Below are positions 7,749 to 16,143 of a DNA stretch of 64,000 nt, one piece after another; position 1 is the stretch's first letter, and each line of letters starts with the position of its first letter. Below the pieces are notes generated by a model. The model was not told where the DNA came from. It worked only from the letters and a program-made list of their open reading frames with translations, and did not search any database. The position numbers were made by a program, and so were the translations under genes. Source of the DNA: Azoarcus sp031555955 (lineage in GTDB: Bacteria; Pseudomonadota; Gammaproteobacteria; Burkholderiales; Rhodocyclaceae); the NCBI GenBank assembly GCA_031555955.1, contig JAVBTY010000009.1, positions 1 to 64,000 of the forward strand, given 5' to 3'.

Positions 7749-8273
7749 ATGATCCGGACCATCCTTCGCATGGGCGATGCCCGCCTGCTGCGCACCGCCC
7801 GCCCCGTCACCGGATTCGGCACACCCGCGCTGCGCGGTCTCATCACGGACATGCTCGACACCCTGCGCGCGTCAGGCGGCGTGGGCCTTGCCGCCCCGCA
7901 GATCGGCGTCGACCTGCGCCTGATCGTCTTCGGTTTCGAACACAGCGAACGCTACCCGGACGCACCCTCGGTTCCTTTCACCATTCTCGCCAACCCGGTG
8001 CTGGAAATGCTGTCGGACGAAACCGAAGACGGCCAGGAAGGCTGCCTGTCGCTACCTGGCCTGCGCGGTGAGGTGCCCCGTTACCGGCGGCTGCGCTATT
8101 CAGGCTCCGATGCTGAAGGCAACGCGCTGACGCGCGAAGCGGAAGGCTTTCACGCCCGCGTGGTGCAGCATGAATGCGACCACCTCGACGGCATTCTCTA
8201 CCCTATGCGCATCCGCGATTTCACCCGCTTCGGTTTCACCGACCCGCCCGCGGCCGAAGAAGAAGCCCCATAG
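7749..8273 (+). CDS. def: peptide deformylase
   Basis: A 174-residue metallo-hydrolase removing the formyl group from nascent proteins. All three motifs are present: GVGLAAPQIG (motif I, about residue 41), EGCLSLPG (motif II, about 98) and QHECDHLDG (motif III, HExDH, about 140). The Cys of motif II and the two His of motif III bind the metal. It is not next to fmt, unlike the usual def-fmt pair, so a second def elsewhere in the genome is possible. It begins 10 bases after rlmH. Confidence 0.94.
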   Translation: MIRTILRMGDARLLRTARPVTGFGTPALRGLITDMLDTLRASGGVGLAAPQIGVDLRLIVFGFEHSERYPDAPSVPFTILANPVLEMLSDETEDGQEGCLSLPGLRGEVPRYRRLRYSGSDAEGNALTREAEGFHARVVQHECDHLDGILYPMRIRDFTRFGFTDPPAAEEEAP

Positions 8274-8379
8274 CCGCAACACAGCCATAAAAATACCTCG
8301 CGCCCACGGCCCGGAACCGCAACGCGCACGGAAGACGTGTGGTTAAATCGGCCTGTCCGTTATACCGCTGTGTCCGCTC

Positions 8380-9006
8380 ATGCTGCCCTCCGCCCTGTCC
8401 CGCATCTATCTGGTTTCAAAAAGTCCGCGCCGCCGCGATCTGCTGCGCCAGATCGGCGTTCAGTTCGATGTCGTCGCGTTCCGGGGTGGCGGCGAACGCG
8501 GTGAAGATTCGGATATCGATGAATCCCCCTTCCCGGGCGAAGCCGCGGAACGCTACGTCGAACGCCTGGCGCTGACCAAGGCCGAAGCCGGTCTGCGCCG
8601 CGTGTTCTGGCGCAAGCTGCCGCACCGCCCGTTGCTGGCAGCCGACACGACGCTATCGCTGGACGGCCAGATCATCGGCAAGCCTGTCAGCGCGGACGAT
8701 GCCCACGCCATTCTCGCCCGCCTGTCCGGCCGCAGCCACCAGGTGCTGACCGCAGTCGCGGTCAGCAATGGCTCTCACATCGAGAGCCGGGTGTCGGTGA
8801 GCGAGGTGCGCTTCCGCGCGCTCGGCAGCGAGGATATCCGCGAATACGTCGCATCCGGCGAGCCCATGGACAAGGCCGGCGCCTATGGCATCCAGGGGCT
8901 GGCCGCCATCTTCATCGAGGAAATCCGCGGCAGCTACTCCGGAATCATGGGGTTGCCGCTGTTCGAAACCGCCCAGCTGCTCGAAACCTTCGGGTATCCT
9001 TCCTGA
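8380..9006 (+). CDS. maf: Maf-type nucleoside triphosphate pyrophosphatase
   Basis: A 208-residue house-cleaning pyrophosphatase that hydrolyses non-canonical or modified (d)NTPs; family members act on dTTP/UTP or m7GTP. The N-terminal SKSPRRRDLLRQIG motif, the catalytic-base segment ADTTLSLDGQIIGKP and the SGRSHQVLTAVAV motif are present, as is the late GAYGIQGLAAIFIEEIRGSY segment. It lies upstream of rng, the classical maf-rng pairing in proteobacteria. ATG at 8380. Confidence 0.92.
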   Translation: MLPSALSRIYLVSKSPRRRDLLRQIGVQFDVVAFRGGGERGEDSDIDESPFPGEAAERYVERLALTKAEAGLRRVFWRKLPHRPLLAADTTLSLDGQIIGKPVSADDAHAILARLSGRSHQVLTAVAVSNGSHIESRVSVSEVRFRALGSEDIREYVASGEPMDKAGAYGIQGLAAIFIEEIRGSYSGIMGLPLFETAQLLETFGYPS

Positions 9007-9131
9007 TCCGGCGCAACCGCACCGCCACAGTGCTCCCGGCGCGGTAAGGCGCATTCCGGCGCGGCGATGAGCCATGCGCGATGGCGGACACCCAGACCGC
9101 CATCGCGCATTTCCCATTGGCGCGCCATCTC

Positions 9132-10586
9132 ATGAGCATTGAGTTCCTGATCAACTTCACCCCGCAGGAAACGCGGGTCGCCATCATCGAACAGGGTATC
9201 GTGCAGGAACTGCACGTGGAACGCACCGCCAGCCGCGGCATTGTCGGCAACCTGTATCTCGGACGCGTGGTCCGGGTGCTGCCCGGCATGCAGTCGGCTT
9301 TCATCGATATCGGCCTGGAGCGCACCGCTTTCCTGCATGTGGCCGACATCTGGAGCGAACGCCAGGCCGGAGACGCGGCGCGCCCGATCGAGCGCATCCT
9401 GGCAGAAGGGCAGAGCCTGCTGGTGCAGGTGCTGAAAGATCCCCTCGGCACCAAGGGCGCGCGCCTGTCCACCCAGGTGAGCATCGCGGGCCGCCTGCTC
9501 GTCTATCTGCCGCAGGAAAAGCATATCGGCATTTCCCAGCGCATCGAGGACGAACAGGGCCGCGAGGCGCTGCGCGAACGCCTCGCCCACCTCGTACCCG
9601 AAGACGAACAGGGCGGCTTCATCGTGCGCACCATGGCCGAATCGGCCACGGACGGAGAGCTGGCGGCAGATATCGCCTATCTGCGCAAGCTGTGGGGTGA
9701 AATCCACGCCCGCTCCACAAATGCTTCGCCCCCGTCGCTGCTGCACGAGGACATCCAGCTCGGCCAGCGCGTGCTGCGCGATCTGGTGAATGAAGACACG
9801 GCGCGGATACTGGTCGATTCGCGCGAAAACTTTCATAAGCTCAGCGCCTTTGCCGCCGAATACAGCCCCAAGGTGCTGCCGCTGCTGGAGCACTACACGG
9901 GCGAGCGGCCGCTGTTCGATCTCTTCAACGTCGAAAGCGAAATCCAGAAGGCGCTGGGACGGCGGGTGGATCTCAAATCCGGCGGCTATCTGATCATCGA
10001 CCAGACCGAGGCGATGACCACCGTCGACGTCAATACCGGCGGTTTCGTCGGCGCGCGCAATTTCGACGACACCATCTTCAAGACCAACCTGGAAGCGACC
10101 CAGACAATCGCCCGCCAGCTGCGCCTGCGCAACCTCGGCGGCATCATCATCATCGACTTCATCGACATGGAAACACCCGAGCACCGGGACATGGTGCTGG
10201 AAGAATTCCGCAAGGCGCTCGCCCACGATCACACCAAGATGAGCATCAACGGCTTCACCGCGCTCGGCCTGGTGGAGATGACGCGCAAGCGCACGCGCGA
10301 ATCGCTCGCCCATCTGCTGTGCGAACCCTGCGCCACCTGCGAAGGCCGCGGCGAGATAAAAACCGCCCGCACCGTGTGCTACGAAATCCTGCGCGAGCTG
10401 ATGCGCGAAGCGCGCCAGTTCAACGCGCGCGAGTTCCGCGTGCTGGCGGCGCCCAACGTGGTCGATCTGTTCCTGGACGAGGAAAGCCAGGCGCTGGCGA
10501 TGCTGTCCGACTTCATCGGCAAGAAAATTTCCCTGCACCCGGAAGCAAGCTACACCCAGGAGCAGTTCGACGTCGTCCTGCTGTAA
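9132..10586 (+). CDS. rng: ribonuclease G
   Basis: A 484-residue endoribonuclease (E. coli RNase G is 489). It matures the 5' end of 16S rRNA and takes part in mRNA decay. The N-terminal S1 domain contains the segment from GNLYLGRVVRVLPGMQ to SAFIDIGLERTAFLH. The catalytic DNase-I-like domain has MTTVDVNTGGFVG and IIIIDFIDM, with the Mg-binding aspartates. The zinc-link cysteines are in CEPCATCEGRGEI. The ATG at 9132 gives MSIEFLINFTPQETRVA, the expected start; the longer frame from 9081 adds 17 unrelated residues. Confidence 0.94.
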   Translation: MSIEFLINFTPQETRVAIIEQGIVQELHVERTASRGIVGNLYLGRVVRVLPGMQSAFIDIGLERTAFLHVADIWSERQAGDAARPIERILAEGQSLLVQVLKDPLGTKGARLSTQVSIAGRLLVYLPQEKHIGISQRIEDEQGREALRERLAHLVPEDEQGGFIVRTMAESATDGELAADIAYLRKLWGEIHARSTNASPPSLLHEDIQLGQRVLRDLVNEDTARILVDSRENFHKLSAFAAEYSPKVLPLLEHYTGERPLFDLFNVESEIQKALGRRVDLKSGGYLIIDQTEAMTTVDVNTGGFVGARNFDDTIFKTNLEATQTIARQLRLRNLGGIIIIDFIDMETPEHRDMVLEEFRKALAHDHTKMSINGFTALGLVEMTRKRTRESLAHLLCEPCATCEGRGEIKTARTVCYEILRELMREARQFNAREFRVLAAPNVVDLFLDEESQALAMLSDFIGKKISLHPEASYTQEQFDVVLL

Positions 10587-10615
10587 ACGCAAGCCTGCAA
10601 ACGCCGCACGTTCCC

Positions 10616-11572
10616 ATGTCCCTATCCGCCGAACCCGCCCGCGACCGCTACGCCCGCCCGTCCGGGCGCTATTTCGCCGCCACCCGGCCCGCGTTTCTCT
10701 CCGTTACGCTGATTGGCTGCCTTGCCGGGCTGGCCTGCGCCCACGGCAGCGGCATCGCCCTGCACGCCCCCTCCGCCGTGCTGACCGTGCTGCTCGCCCT
10801 CGCCGCCCACGCCGGCATGAACGTCATCAACGATTATCACGACGCCGTGAGCGGCGCCGACGCGGCCAACACCCGCCGCCTGTTCCCCTACACCGGCGGC
10901 AGCCGCTTCATCCAGAACGGCGTTCTCGGCGTGCGCCAGACGGCGGTTTTCGGCTATGCCCTGCTCGCGGCGGTAATTCCGGCCGGGCTGTGGCTGGCCT
11001 GGCAGGCGGGGCCGGGGCTGATTCTCATCGGGCTGGCCGGGCTATTCACCGGCTGGGCCTATTCCGCACCGCCGCTGGCGCTGATGCGCCGTGGCATGGG
11101 CGAAGCGGCCATCATCGCCAGCTGGCTGCTTGTCGTCATCGGCGCCGACTACGTCCAGCGCGGCGAATTCAGCGCGCTGCCCGCCGCCGCCGGGCTCTCT
11201 TACGCCCTGCTGGTGGCGAACCTGCTTTACATCAACCAGTTTCCGGATCACGACGGCGACGCCGCCGCGGGCAAGCGCACGCTGGTCGTGCGTCTCGGCC
11301 CGCAGACGGCAAAATGGGGTTATCTGCTGATCGCGCTGTTCGCCTACGGCTGGCTGATTGCAATGGTCGCCCGCAACCTGCTGCCGCAGCAGGCTGCGGC
11401 AGCAGCAATCACGCTGGTGTTTTCATTTTCCGCCGCACGCGAACTGATCGAACATGCCGAGATGCCGGAAGAGCTCGAACCCGCAATCAAGCGCACCATC
11501 ACCGCCGCCAGCCTGCACGGCCTGCTGCTCGCCGCCACGCTTGCTTTTGGCCGCTGGCCCGCAGGCAGCTGA
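10616..11572 (+). CDS. UbiA-family prenyltransferase (MenA-like)
   Basis: A 318-residue membrane prenyltransferase with about eight to nine helices. The first aspartate-rich motif is NVINDYHDAVSGAD and the second is INQFPDHDGDAAAGKR. These bind the prenyl diphosphate through Mg2+. Overall it resembles 1,4-dihydroxy-2-naphthoate prenyltransferases (MenA) more than 4-hydroxybenzoate transferases (UbiA), so menaquinone synthesis is possible, but no other men gene is nearby and the acceptor is not proven. It starts 30 bases after rng. The ATG at 10616 is used because the longer open frame is a shadow of rng. Confidence 0.8.
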   Translation: MSLSAEPARDRYARPSGRYFAATRPAFLSVTLIGCLAGLACAHGSGIALHAPSAVLTVLLALAAHAGMNVINDYHDAVSGADAANTRRLFPYTGGSRFIQNGVLGVRQTAVFGYALLAAVIPAGLWLAWQAGPGLILIGLAGLFTGWAYSAPPLALMRRGMGEAAIIASWLLVVIGADYVQRGEFSALPAAAGLSYALLVANLLYINQFPDHDGDAAAGKRTLVVRLGPQTAKWGYLLIALFAYGWLIAMVARNLLPQQAAAAAITLVFSFSAARELIEHAEMPEELEPAIKRTITAASLHGLLLAATLAFGRWPAGS

Positions 11573-11695
11573 ACCGGGCTCTTTTCCCGTAAACGTTTCC
11601 GTAGCGCTCCCAGGAATTTCCATGCAACGCACCCTCCCGCCACCGCATCTTTACGCCAGCCGCGCATATTCCCGCACCGCACGGAACCCTTCGCG

Positions 11696-12298
11696 ATGAT
11701 CGGGCGCATTCGCGGCAGCCTGCTGGAAAAAAATCCACCGCAGATCCTCGTCGACGTGAATGGCGTCGGCTACGAACTGGAAGTGCCGATGAGCACCTTT
11801 TATGGCCTGCCCGCCGCCGGTGCGCCGGTGAGCCTGCACACCCATCTCGCCGTGCGCGAGGACGGCCATTTTCTCTACGGCTTCGCCACCGGGGAAGAAC
11901 GCGCCGCCTTCCGCCAGCTGCTCAAGGTATCCGGCATCGGCGCGCGCACCGCGCTGGCCGTGCTGTCCGGCCTGTCCGTCGCCGATCTCGCCCAGGCCGT
12001 TACCCTGCAGGAAAGCGGCCGTCTGGTGAAAATCCCCGGCATCGGCAAGAAAACCGCTGAACGCCTGCTGCTGGAACTGCGCGACCGCCTCGCCAAGGCG
12101 CTGCCCGCGCGGGGAGGCATCCACCCGCCCGGGCTGTCCGCCGATGGCGCGCCAGACAGCCGCAGCGACATTCTCAACGCCTTGCTGGCGCTGGGTTACA
12201 ACGAGCGCGAAGCGCTTGCCGCGATGAAAGGCCTGGCTGAAGACGGCACAGTCTCTGACGGCATCCGCCAGGCACTGAAGCAGTTGTCGAAAGTCTGA
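11696..12298 (+). CDS. ruvA: Holliday junction DNA helicase subunit RuvA
   Basis: A 200-residue protein with the three RuvA domains: an OB-fold N-terminus (MIGRIRGSLLEKNPPQILVD), two helix-hairpin-helix motifs (KVSGIGARTALAVLSGL and KIPGIGKKTAERLLLELRD) and a C-terminal RuvB-binding domain (LLALGYNEREALAAMKGL). It tetramerises on Holliday junctions and directs RuvB. It stands alone here: ruvC is not immediately upstream and ruvB does not follow, a split of the usual ruvCAB cluster. Confidence 0.95.
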   Translation: MIGRIRGSLLEKNPPQILVDVNGVGYELEVPMSTFYGLPAAGAPVSLHTHLAVREDGHFLYGFATGEERAAFRQLLKVSGIGARTALAVLSGLSVADLAQAVTLQESGRLVKIPGIGKKTAERLLLELRDRLAKALPARGGIHPPGLSADGAPDSRSDILNALLALGYNEREALAAMKGLAEDGTVSDGIRQALKQLSKV

Positions 12299-12304
12299 AA
12301 ACAG

Positions 12305-12334
12305 GGGCGTGACGGCGGAGGCCGCCTGACGCCC
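12305..12334 (+). terminator. hairpin downstream of ruvA
   Basis: GGGCGT (12305-12310) pairs with ACGCCC (12329-12334), with an inner GGCGG/CCGCC stem. No T-run follows, so it is a possible transcript-end hairpin rather than a canonical intrinsic terminator. Confidence 0.4.
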
Positions 12335-12580
12335 GCCAACCAGCCCGGCGCGCCGGACTTCCGGCGGGAACCCGGATATTCATGCCAGACCGGTCCGGGA
12401 CAACCGTCTGCCGGATTGCCATGAGCATGCCCCCTGCGGCCCCTCCGTCCGCCAGCCCCTGCGCGGGGATCGCCGGACCAGCCCTTTCCGTGAATTTGTG
12501 CCTGGTCGGCTGAACTTACATTCCTCCATCAGGGAATACCCTGAGACAATCAATCTATTGAATTAAAAACAGTTTATTTT

Positions 12581-12596
12581 TGGCGCAAAATTTGCT
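12581..12596 (+). promoter_or_regulatory. sigma-54 (RpoN) promoter for the PEP-CTERM gene
   Basis: TGGCGCAAAATTTGCT fits the consensus TGGCAC-N5-TTGCW, with the invariant GG (12582-12583) and GC (12594-12595) exactly 12 bases apart. Transcription would start near 12607, leaving a leader of about 29 bases before the ATG at 12636. PEP-CTERM genes in other betaproteobacteria are known to be controlled by RpoN with the PrsK/PrsR two-component system; neither partner is in this window. Confidence 0.75.
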
Positions 12597-12635
12597 TCCA
12601 ATGAAGCCTCCTGATCTGGATGAGAAGTTTTACTT

Positions 12636-13394
12636 ATGAAAACACTGTTCAGCCTCGCCGTGGCCGGCATACTTGCACTCGCGGGCTCCGCCAGCGCCGC
12701 GCCCATCAATCTCGTTACCAACGGCGATTTTTCGCAGACCACCTACACCAAAAATCAGGAATTTGGCGAACGCTGGGGCGGTCAGGGCGTCACCGGCTGG
12801 ACGGGGAACGACGGCCTGGTGCTGTTTTATTTTGGCGGAACGGCCACCACGCAGGCCGCGGCCACACTGGGGGCGCCCTTCGGCAAGGTCAATCCGCTCA
12901 ATGTCCTGAGCGGCGTGGCGGGCAGCACCACGGGGGGCAATCTCGTCGCCCTTGATGGCGATGTGAAGGTGCGCGGAGGGATTTCCCAGATGATCGAAAA
13001 CCTGATCATCGGGCATGAATACACGCTCACCTTCGAGTGGGGCGCTTCCCAGATGAAAACGGAAAAAGGCGCAACCACCGAAAAACTGGAAGTCAGTTTC
13101 GGGGACGAAACCTACACTACCCAGACCCTGAGCAACAAAACCCACAGCTTCACCGGCTGGGTGACCGAAACGTTCACCTTTACCGCAAAAGACACGAGCG
13201 CGCTGCTTGATTTCCTGTCGGTCGGAACGCCGAGCGGGCTGCCGCCCATCGCGGTTCTGTCCAATATCTCCCTGTACGACACGACCGAAGAGCAGGCTGT
13301 ACCCGAACCCGCGACGCTTGCCCTCCTGACGGTTGCCTCGGGGGCGCTGCTGCTGGGTATCGCCCGGCGCCGCAGACAGGGGCTGGCGGAATAA
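12636..13394 (+). CDS. PEP-CTERM sorting domain protein, exported
   Basis: A 252-residue secreted protein. The N-terminal signal peptide is MKTLFSLAVAGILALAGSASA. The mature part starts INLVTNGDFSQ, as in DUF642/choice-of-anchor-type carbohydrate-binding-like beta-sandwiches (a G-F-W pattern with W residues in ERWGGQGVTGWTG). The C-terminus has the exosortase signal VPEPATLALL, then a hydrophobic helix and the basic tail RRRRQ. EpsH/XrtA-type exosortase would cleave at PEP and anchor or release it, typically with exopolysaccharide and flocs. No exosortase gene is in the window. The gene stands alone behind a sigma-54 promoter. The ligand is unknown. Confidence 0.88.
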   Translation: MKTLFSLAVAGILALAGSASAAPINLVTNGDFSQTTYTKNQEFGERWGGQGVTGWTGNDGLVLFYFGGTATTQAAATLGAPFGKVNPLNVLSGVAGSTTGGNLVALDGDVKVRGGISQMIENLIIGHEYTLTFEWGASQMKTEKGATTEKLEVSFGDETYTTQTLSNKTHSFTGWVTETFTFTAKDTSALLDFLSVGTPSGLPPIAVLSNISLYDTTEEQAVPEPATLALLTVASGALLLGIARRRRQGLAE

Positions 13395-13433
13395 CGCCGC
13401 CGGAACAGTGTCGGCGCAGCGGAATGTTGCAAC

Positions 13434-13464
13434 GGAACATCCTTTGCCCCGCAAGGGATGTTCC
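13434..13464. terminator. 14-bp hairpin between convergent genes
   Basis: GGAACATCCTTTGC (13434-13447) pairs with GCAAGGGATGTTCC (13451-13464) around the loop CCC, with one G-T wobble. It lies between the converging PEP-CTERM gene and moaE and probably acts as a two-way transcription end, although no T-tract follows on either strand. Confidence 0.55.
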
Positions 13465-13577
13465 CTGCAACCCGGCCTGCCGCTCCGCGCGGCAGCGCCA
13501 GGCCGGTCAGCCGGATGGCTGCCGGAATAGCGAAAACCGGGCGGGAGATTTCACCGCCACTTCCGCCGCCGCCTGTT

Positions 13578-14078
13578 TCAGTTTCCGGTTTTCCCGTGCG
13601 CCAGGGTCTCCGCATCCAGGCGGGACGCGGCCTGCCAGCGCGCGGCGGCGGCATCGTCGCTTTCGCGCGCATCGACCCAGCGCGCGCCCTGCGGCGTTTC
13701 TTCGCGCTTCCAGAACGGCGCGCGGGTTTTCAGGTACTCCATGATGAATTCGCAGGCGGCGAAGCATTCGCCGCGGTGCGGCCCGGCGACGCCGACGAAT
13801 ACGATGCGATCGCCCGGCAGCAGACGTCCGTAGCGGTGAATCACCCGCAGCGCCTGCAGGGACCAGCGGCGGCGGGCTTCGGCGGCGATCTCTTCCAGGG
13901 CGGATTCGGTCATGCCGGGGTAGTGTTCGAGCGTCATCGCCGCCACGCCGTCGCCCTCATTCACGTCGCGCACCAGGCCGACGAAGGTCGCCACCGCGCC
14001 CACGTCGCGCCGCCCTTCTGTCAGGGCCGCAATCTCGGCGCCAACGTCGAAATCAGCTTCCTGCACGCTCACCGGCAT
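13578..14078 (-). CDS. moaE: molybdopterin synthase catalytic subunit
   Basis: A 166-residue large subunit of molybdopterin synthase, which transfers sulfur from the MoaD thiocarboxylate to precursor Z. It has the VGAVATFVGLVRD start, LEHYPGMTE, the R-YGRL-PGDRIVFVGVAGPHRGECFAAC core, and the catalytic lysine segment MEYLKTRAPFWKRE. The C-terminal 25 residues are an extension. It follows moaD with a 3-base gap. It is the last gene of the leftward mobB-moeA-moaD-moaE run. Confidence 0.94.
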   Translation of the reverse strand: MPVSVQEADFDVGAEIAALTEGRRDVGAVATFVGLVRDVNEGDGVAAMTLEHYPGMTESALEEIAAEARRRWSLQALRVIHRYGRLLPGDRIVFVGVAGPHRGECFAACEFIMEYLKTRAPFWKREETPQGARWVDARESDDAAAARWQAASRLDAETLAHGKTGN

Positions 14079-14081
14079 CGC

Positions 14082-14330
14082 TCAGCCTCCGGTTACGGGC
14101 GGGAAGAAGGCCACCTCATCGCCCATCCGCAGCGCCGCATCCGGCCCGACCATGCGCTGGTTCACCGCCGCGCGCACATTGCGCCCGGCCGCAAGCGCCT
14201 GCCAGCCCTCGCCGCGCGCGGCCAGATGGGCGCGCAGTTCGCCCACATTGCCCACCCCGGCTGGCAGCGCCAGATCTTCCGCGCTGCGGCCGACGGCCTC
14301 ACGCAATGCGGCGAAATAGAGGATTTTCAT
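14082..14330 (-). CDS. moaD: molybdopterin synthase sulfur carrier subunit
   Basis: An 82-residue ubiquitin-fold protein. The start MKILYFAALREAVGR and the C-terminal FFPPVTGG are diagnostic; the terminal Gly-Gly is adenylated and thiocarboxylated before sulfur transfer within the MoaD-MoaE complex. The ATG at 14328-14330 is used because the longer open frame runs into moeA sequence. Confidence 0.94.
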   Translation of the reverse strand: MKILYFAALREAVGRSAEDLALPAGVGNVGELRAHLAARGEGWQALAAGRNVRAAVNQRMVGPDAALRMGDEVAFFPPVTGG

Positions 14331-14370
14331 TTTGATGGCGCTCCGCATGGAAACAGGTTCGGGGGCAATC

Positions 14371-15576
14371 TCAGGACAGCAGATCGCCGTAAGGCAGGAA
14401 ACGGACACGGTCGCCGCGCGCAATGGGCGTACCGGCGGGCACATCGACCAGACCGCCCGCCCACACCGTGGACTGCAGCGCCGCCGAGCCCTGGCTGGGG
14501 AAGATTTCCACGCGCCCTTCGGCATCGAGCCGCGCGCGCAGGAATTCACGCCGTTTGTCCGGACGCGGCCAGTCGAACGCGGCGGGCACGGCGACCGCCT
14601 GCGGCAACGTTCCGGTTGCGCCCTGGGTCGCCAGCAGGAAGGGGCGCACCAGCAGCAGGAAGGTGACGAAGCTCGATACCGGATTGCCCGGCAGGCCGAT
14701 AAACGCCGCCTCGCCCACCCGCCCGTACGCCAGCGGCTTGCCCGGCTTGATGGCGATTTTCCACAGATCGAGGCTGCCCTCGGCTTCCACCGCCGGTTTG
14801 ACGTGATCCTCCTCGCCCACCGACACGCCGCCGCTGGTCAGGATGAGATCGTGCCCGCGCGCGGCTTCGCGCAGCGCCTGCCGCGTGGCGGCCAGATCGT
14901 CGGCCACCACGCCGAGATCGGTCACCTCGCAGCCCAGCCCGGCGAGCAGCGCGCGCAGCATGAAGCGGTTGGAGTTGTAGATGCCGCCCGGCGGCAGCGG
15001 CTGGCCGGGCATCGTCAGTTCGCTGCCGGTGGAAAATGTCGCCACCCGCACGCGCCGCCGCACGGGCAGCGACGCCAGCCCGACCGACGCTGCGAGCGCC
15101 ACGTCCTGCGCCCGCAGCCGCTCACCCGCGGGCAGCACGCTGTCGCCGGCGGCGAGGTCTTCGCCCATGCGCCGCACCGACTCGCCCGGGCGCGGCAGGC
15201 GGTTGATGACGACCGCGCCATCCGCGTGTTCGCACAGCTCCTGCATCACCACCGCATCCGCGCCGGGCGGCAGGGGCGCGCCGGTGAAGATGCGGGCAGC
15301 GGTTCCGGCCGCGAGCGGATGCGCGGCATCGCCCGCGGCGATACGCTGGCTGACCGGCAGGCGCGCACCCGGCGCGGGCACATCGGCAAGGCGCACGGCG
15401 TAGCCGTCCATCGCCGAATTGTCCATGGGCGGGAGGTTGATCGGCGACATCTGCGTTACGGCCAGCACGCGGCCCGCCGCATCGAACGTATCCACCGCTT
15501 CGGTTTCTCGCACCGGACGGGCGAAGCCAGTCAGACGGACCAGCGCATCATCGAAGGAAAGCATGCCTGCACTCAT
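14371..15576 (-). CDS. moeA: molybdopterin molybdenumtransferase
   Basis: A 401-residue enzyme that inserts molybdate into adenylylated molybdopterin. Domain order is standard: an N-terminal domain with PPMDNSAMDGYAVR, RIFTGAPLPPGADAVVMQE, then the MogA-like domain with FSTGSELTMPG, IYNSNRF and LILTSGGVSVGEEDHVK, then PGKPLAYG and FIGLPGNPVSSFVTF, and the C-terminal beta barrel ending RFLPYGDLLS. It follows mobB by ten bases. Confidence 0.95.
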   Translation of the reverse strand: MSAGMLSFDDALVRLTGFARPVRETEAVDTFDAAGRVLAVTQMSPINLPPMDNSAMDGYAVRLADVPAPGARLPVSQRIAAGDAAHPLAAGTAARIFTGAPLPPGADAVVMQELCEHADGAVVINRLPRPGESVRRMGEDLAAGDSVLPAGERLRAQDVALAASVGLASLPVRRRVRVATFSTGSELTMPGQPLPPGGIYNSNRFMLRALLAGLGCEVTDLGVVADDLAATRQALREAARGHDLILTSGGVSVGEEDHVKPAVEAEGSLDLWKIAIKPGKPLAYGRVGEAAFIGLPGNPVSSFVTFLLLVRPFLLATQGATGTLPQAVAVPAAFDWPRPDKRREFLRARLDAEGRVEIFPSQGSAALQSTVWAGGLVDVPAGTPIARGDRVRFLPYGDLLS

Positions 15577-15586
15577 GTCGGGTCAA

Positions 15587-16078
15587 TCAGCATTCGGGAT
15601 AGGCGAGGATGAAACCCGCCACGGCGGCAGGATCGTCCAGTGAGAACAGAGGCAGCGGACACTCCAGCGCGGCATCGCTCGCCACAGCGGCCACGTGCGG
15701 GTTCTCCGGCCATAGCGGCGGCTTGCCGTGGGACGGACGATGCACCTCGACCTTGGGTACCGCCACCGCCTTGTAGCCTTCGACCAGCACCACGTCACAG
15801 GGCGCGAGCAGGGCGAGCTGTTCTTCCAGCGTCGGCTCGGCGCGCCCGCGCAGTTCGTGCATCAGCGCCCAGCGGTCGTTCGAGAGCATCAGCACCTGGG
15901 TGGCGCCCGCCTCCCGGTGACGCCAGGAATCCTTGCCCGGGCGGTCGAGATCGAAACCGTGGTGAGCATGTTTGATGACCGACACCCGCAGGCCGCGCCC
16001 GGTGAATTCGGGAATCAGCTTTTCGATCAGCGTGGTTTTGCCGGAGCCGGACCAGCCGGCGATGCCAAAAACTTTCAT
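15587..16078 (-). CDS. mobB: molybdopterin-guanine dinucleotide biosynthesis protein B
   Basis: A 163-residue GTP-binding adapter of molybdenum cofactor guanylylation. The P-loop GWSGSGKTTLIEKL is near residues 8-21. The KHAHHGFDLDRPGKDSWRHREAGA segment and LVEGYKAVAVPKVEVHR follow as in the family. The ATG at 16076-16078 is chosen because the extra upstream reading has no homologous content. It lies 65 bases after the helicase gene, so all five leftward genes may share one message. Confidence 0.93.
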   Translation of the reverse strand: MKVFGIAGWSGSGKTTLIEKLIPEFTGRGLRVSVIKHAHHGFDLDRPGKDSWRHREAGATQVLMLSNDRWALMHELRGRAEPTLEEQLALLAPCDVVLVEGYKAVAVPKVEVHRPSHGKPPLWPENPHVAAVASDAALECPLPLFSLDDPAAVAGFILAYPEC

Positions 16079-16143
16079 CGCAGTGAGTTCTGAAAAATGC
16101 CCTCGCAAGGGTGCAGAGAATACAACGGAACAGCGTTGGCGGA

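Larger units (their letters stand above)
12299..12635. other. 337-base intergenic region upstream of the PEP-CTERM gene
   Basis: No gene is seen. The left part holds a G+C-rich hairpin after ruvA (12305-12334). The right part, from about 12530, turns A+T-rich and carries the sigma-54 promoter match at 12581-12596. The middle (12340-12500) may contain enhancer sites for a sigma-54 activator, but no clear inverted repeat was recognised there. Confidence 0.7.

Noticed and set aside
8934..10592. 552-codon frame antisense to rng
   Set aside because: It is a shadow of the highly conserved RNase G gene; its translation is low-complexity and without motifs.
13458..15612. Two long rightward frames over moaE-moaD-moeA
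   Set aside because: They lie entirely opposite well-identified molybdenum cofactor genes and show Arg/His/Gln-rich translations typical of antisense frames.
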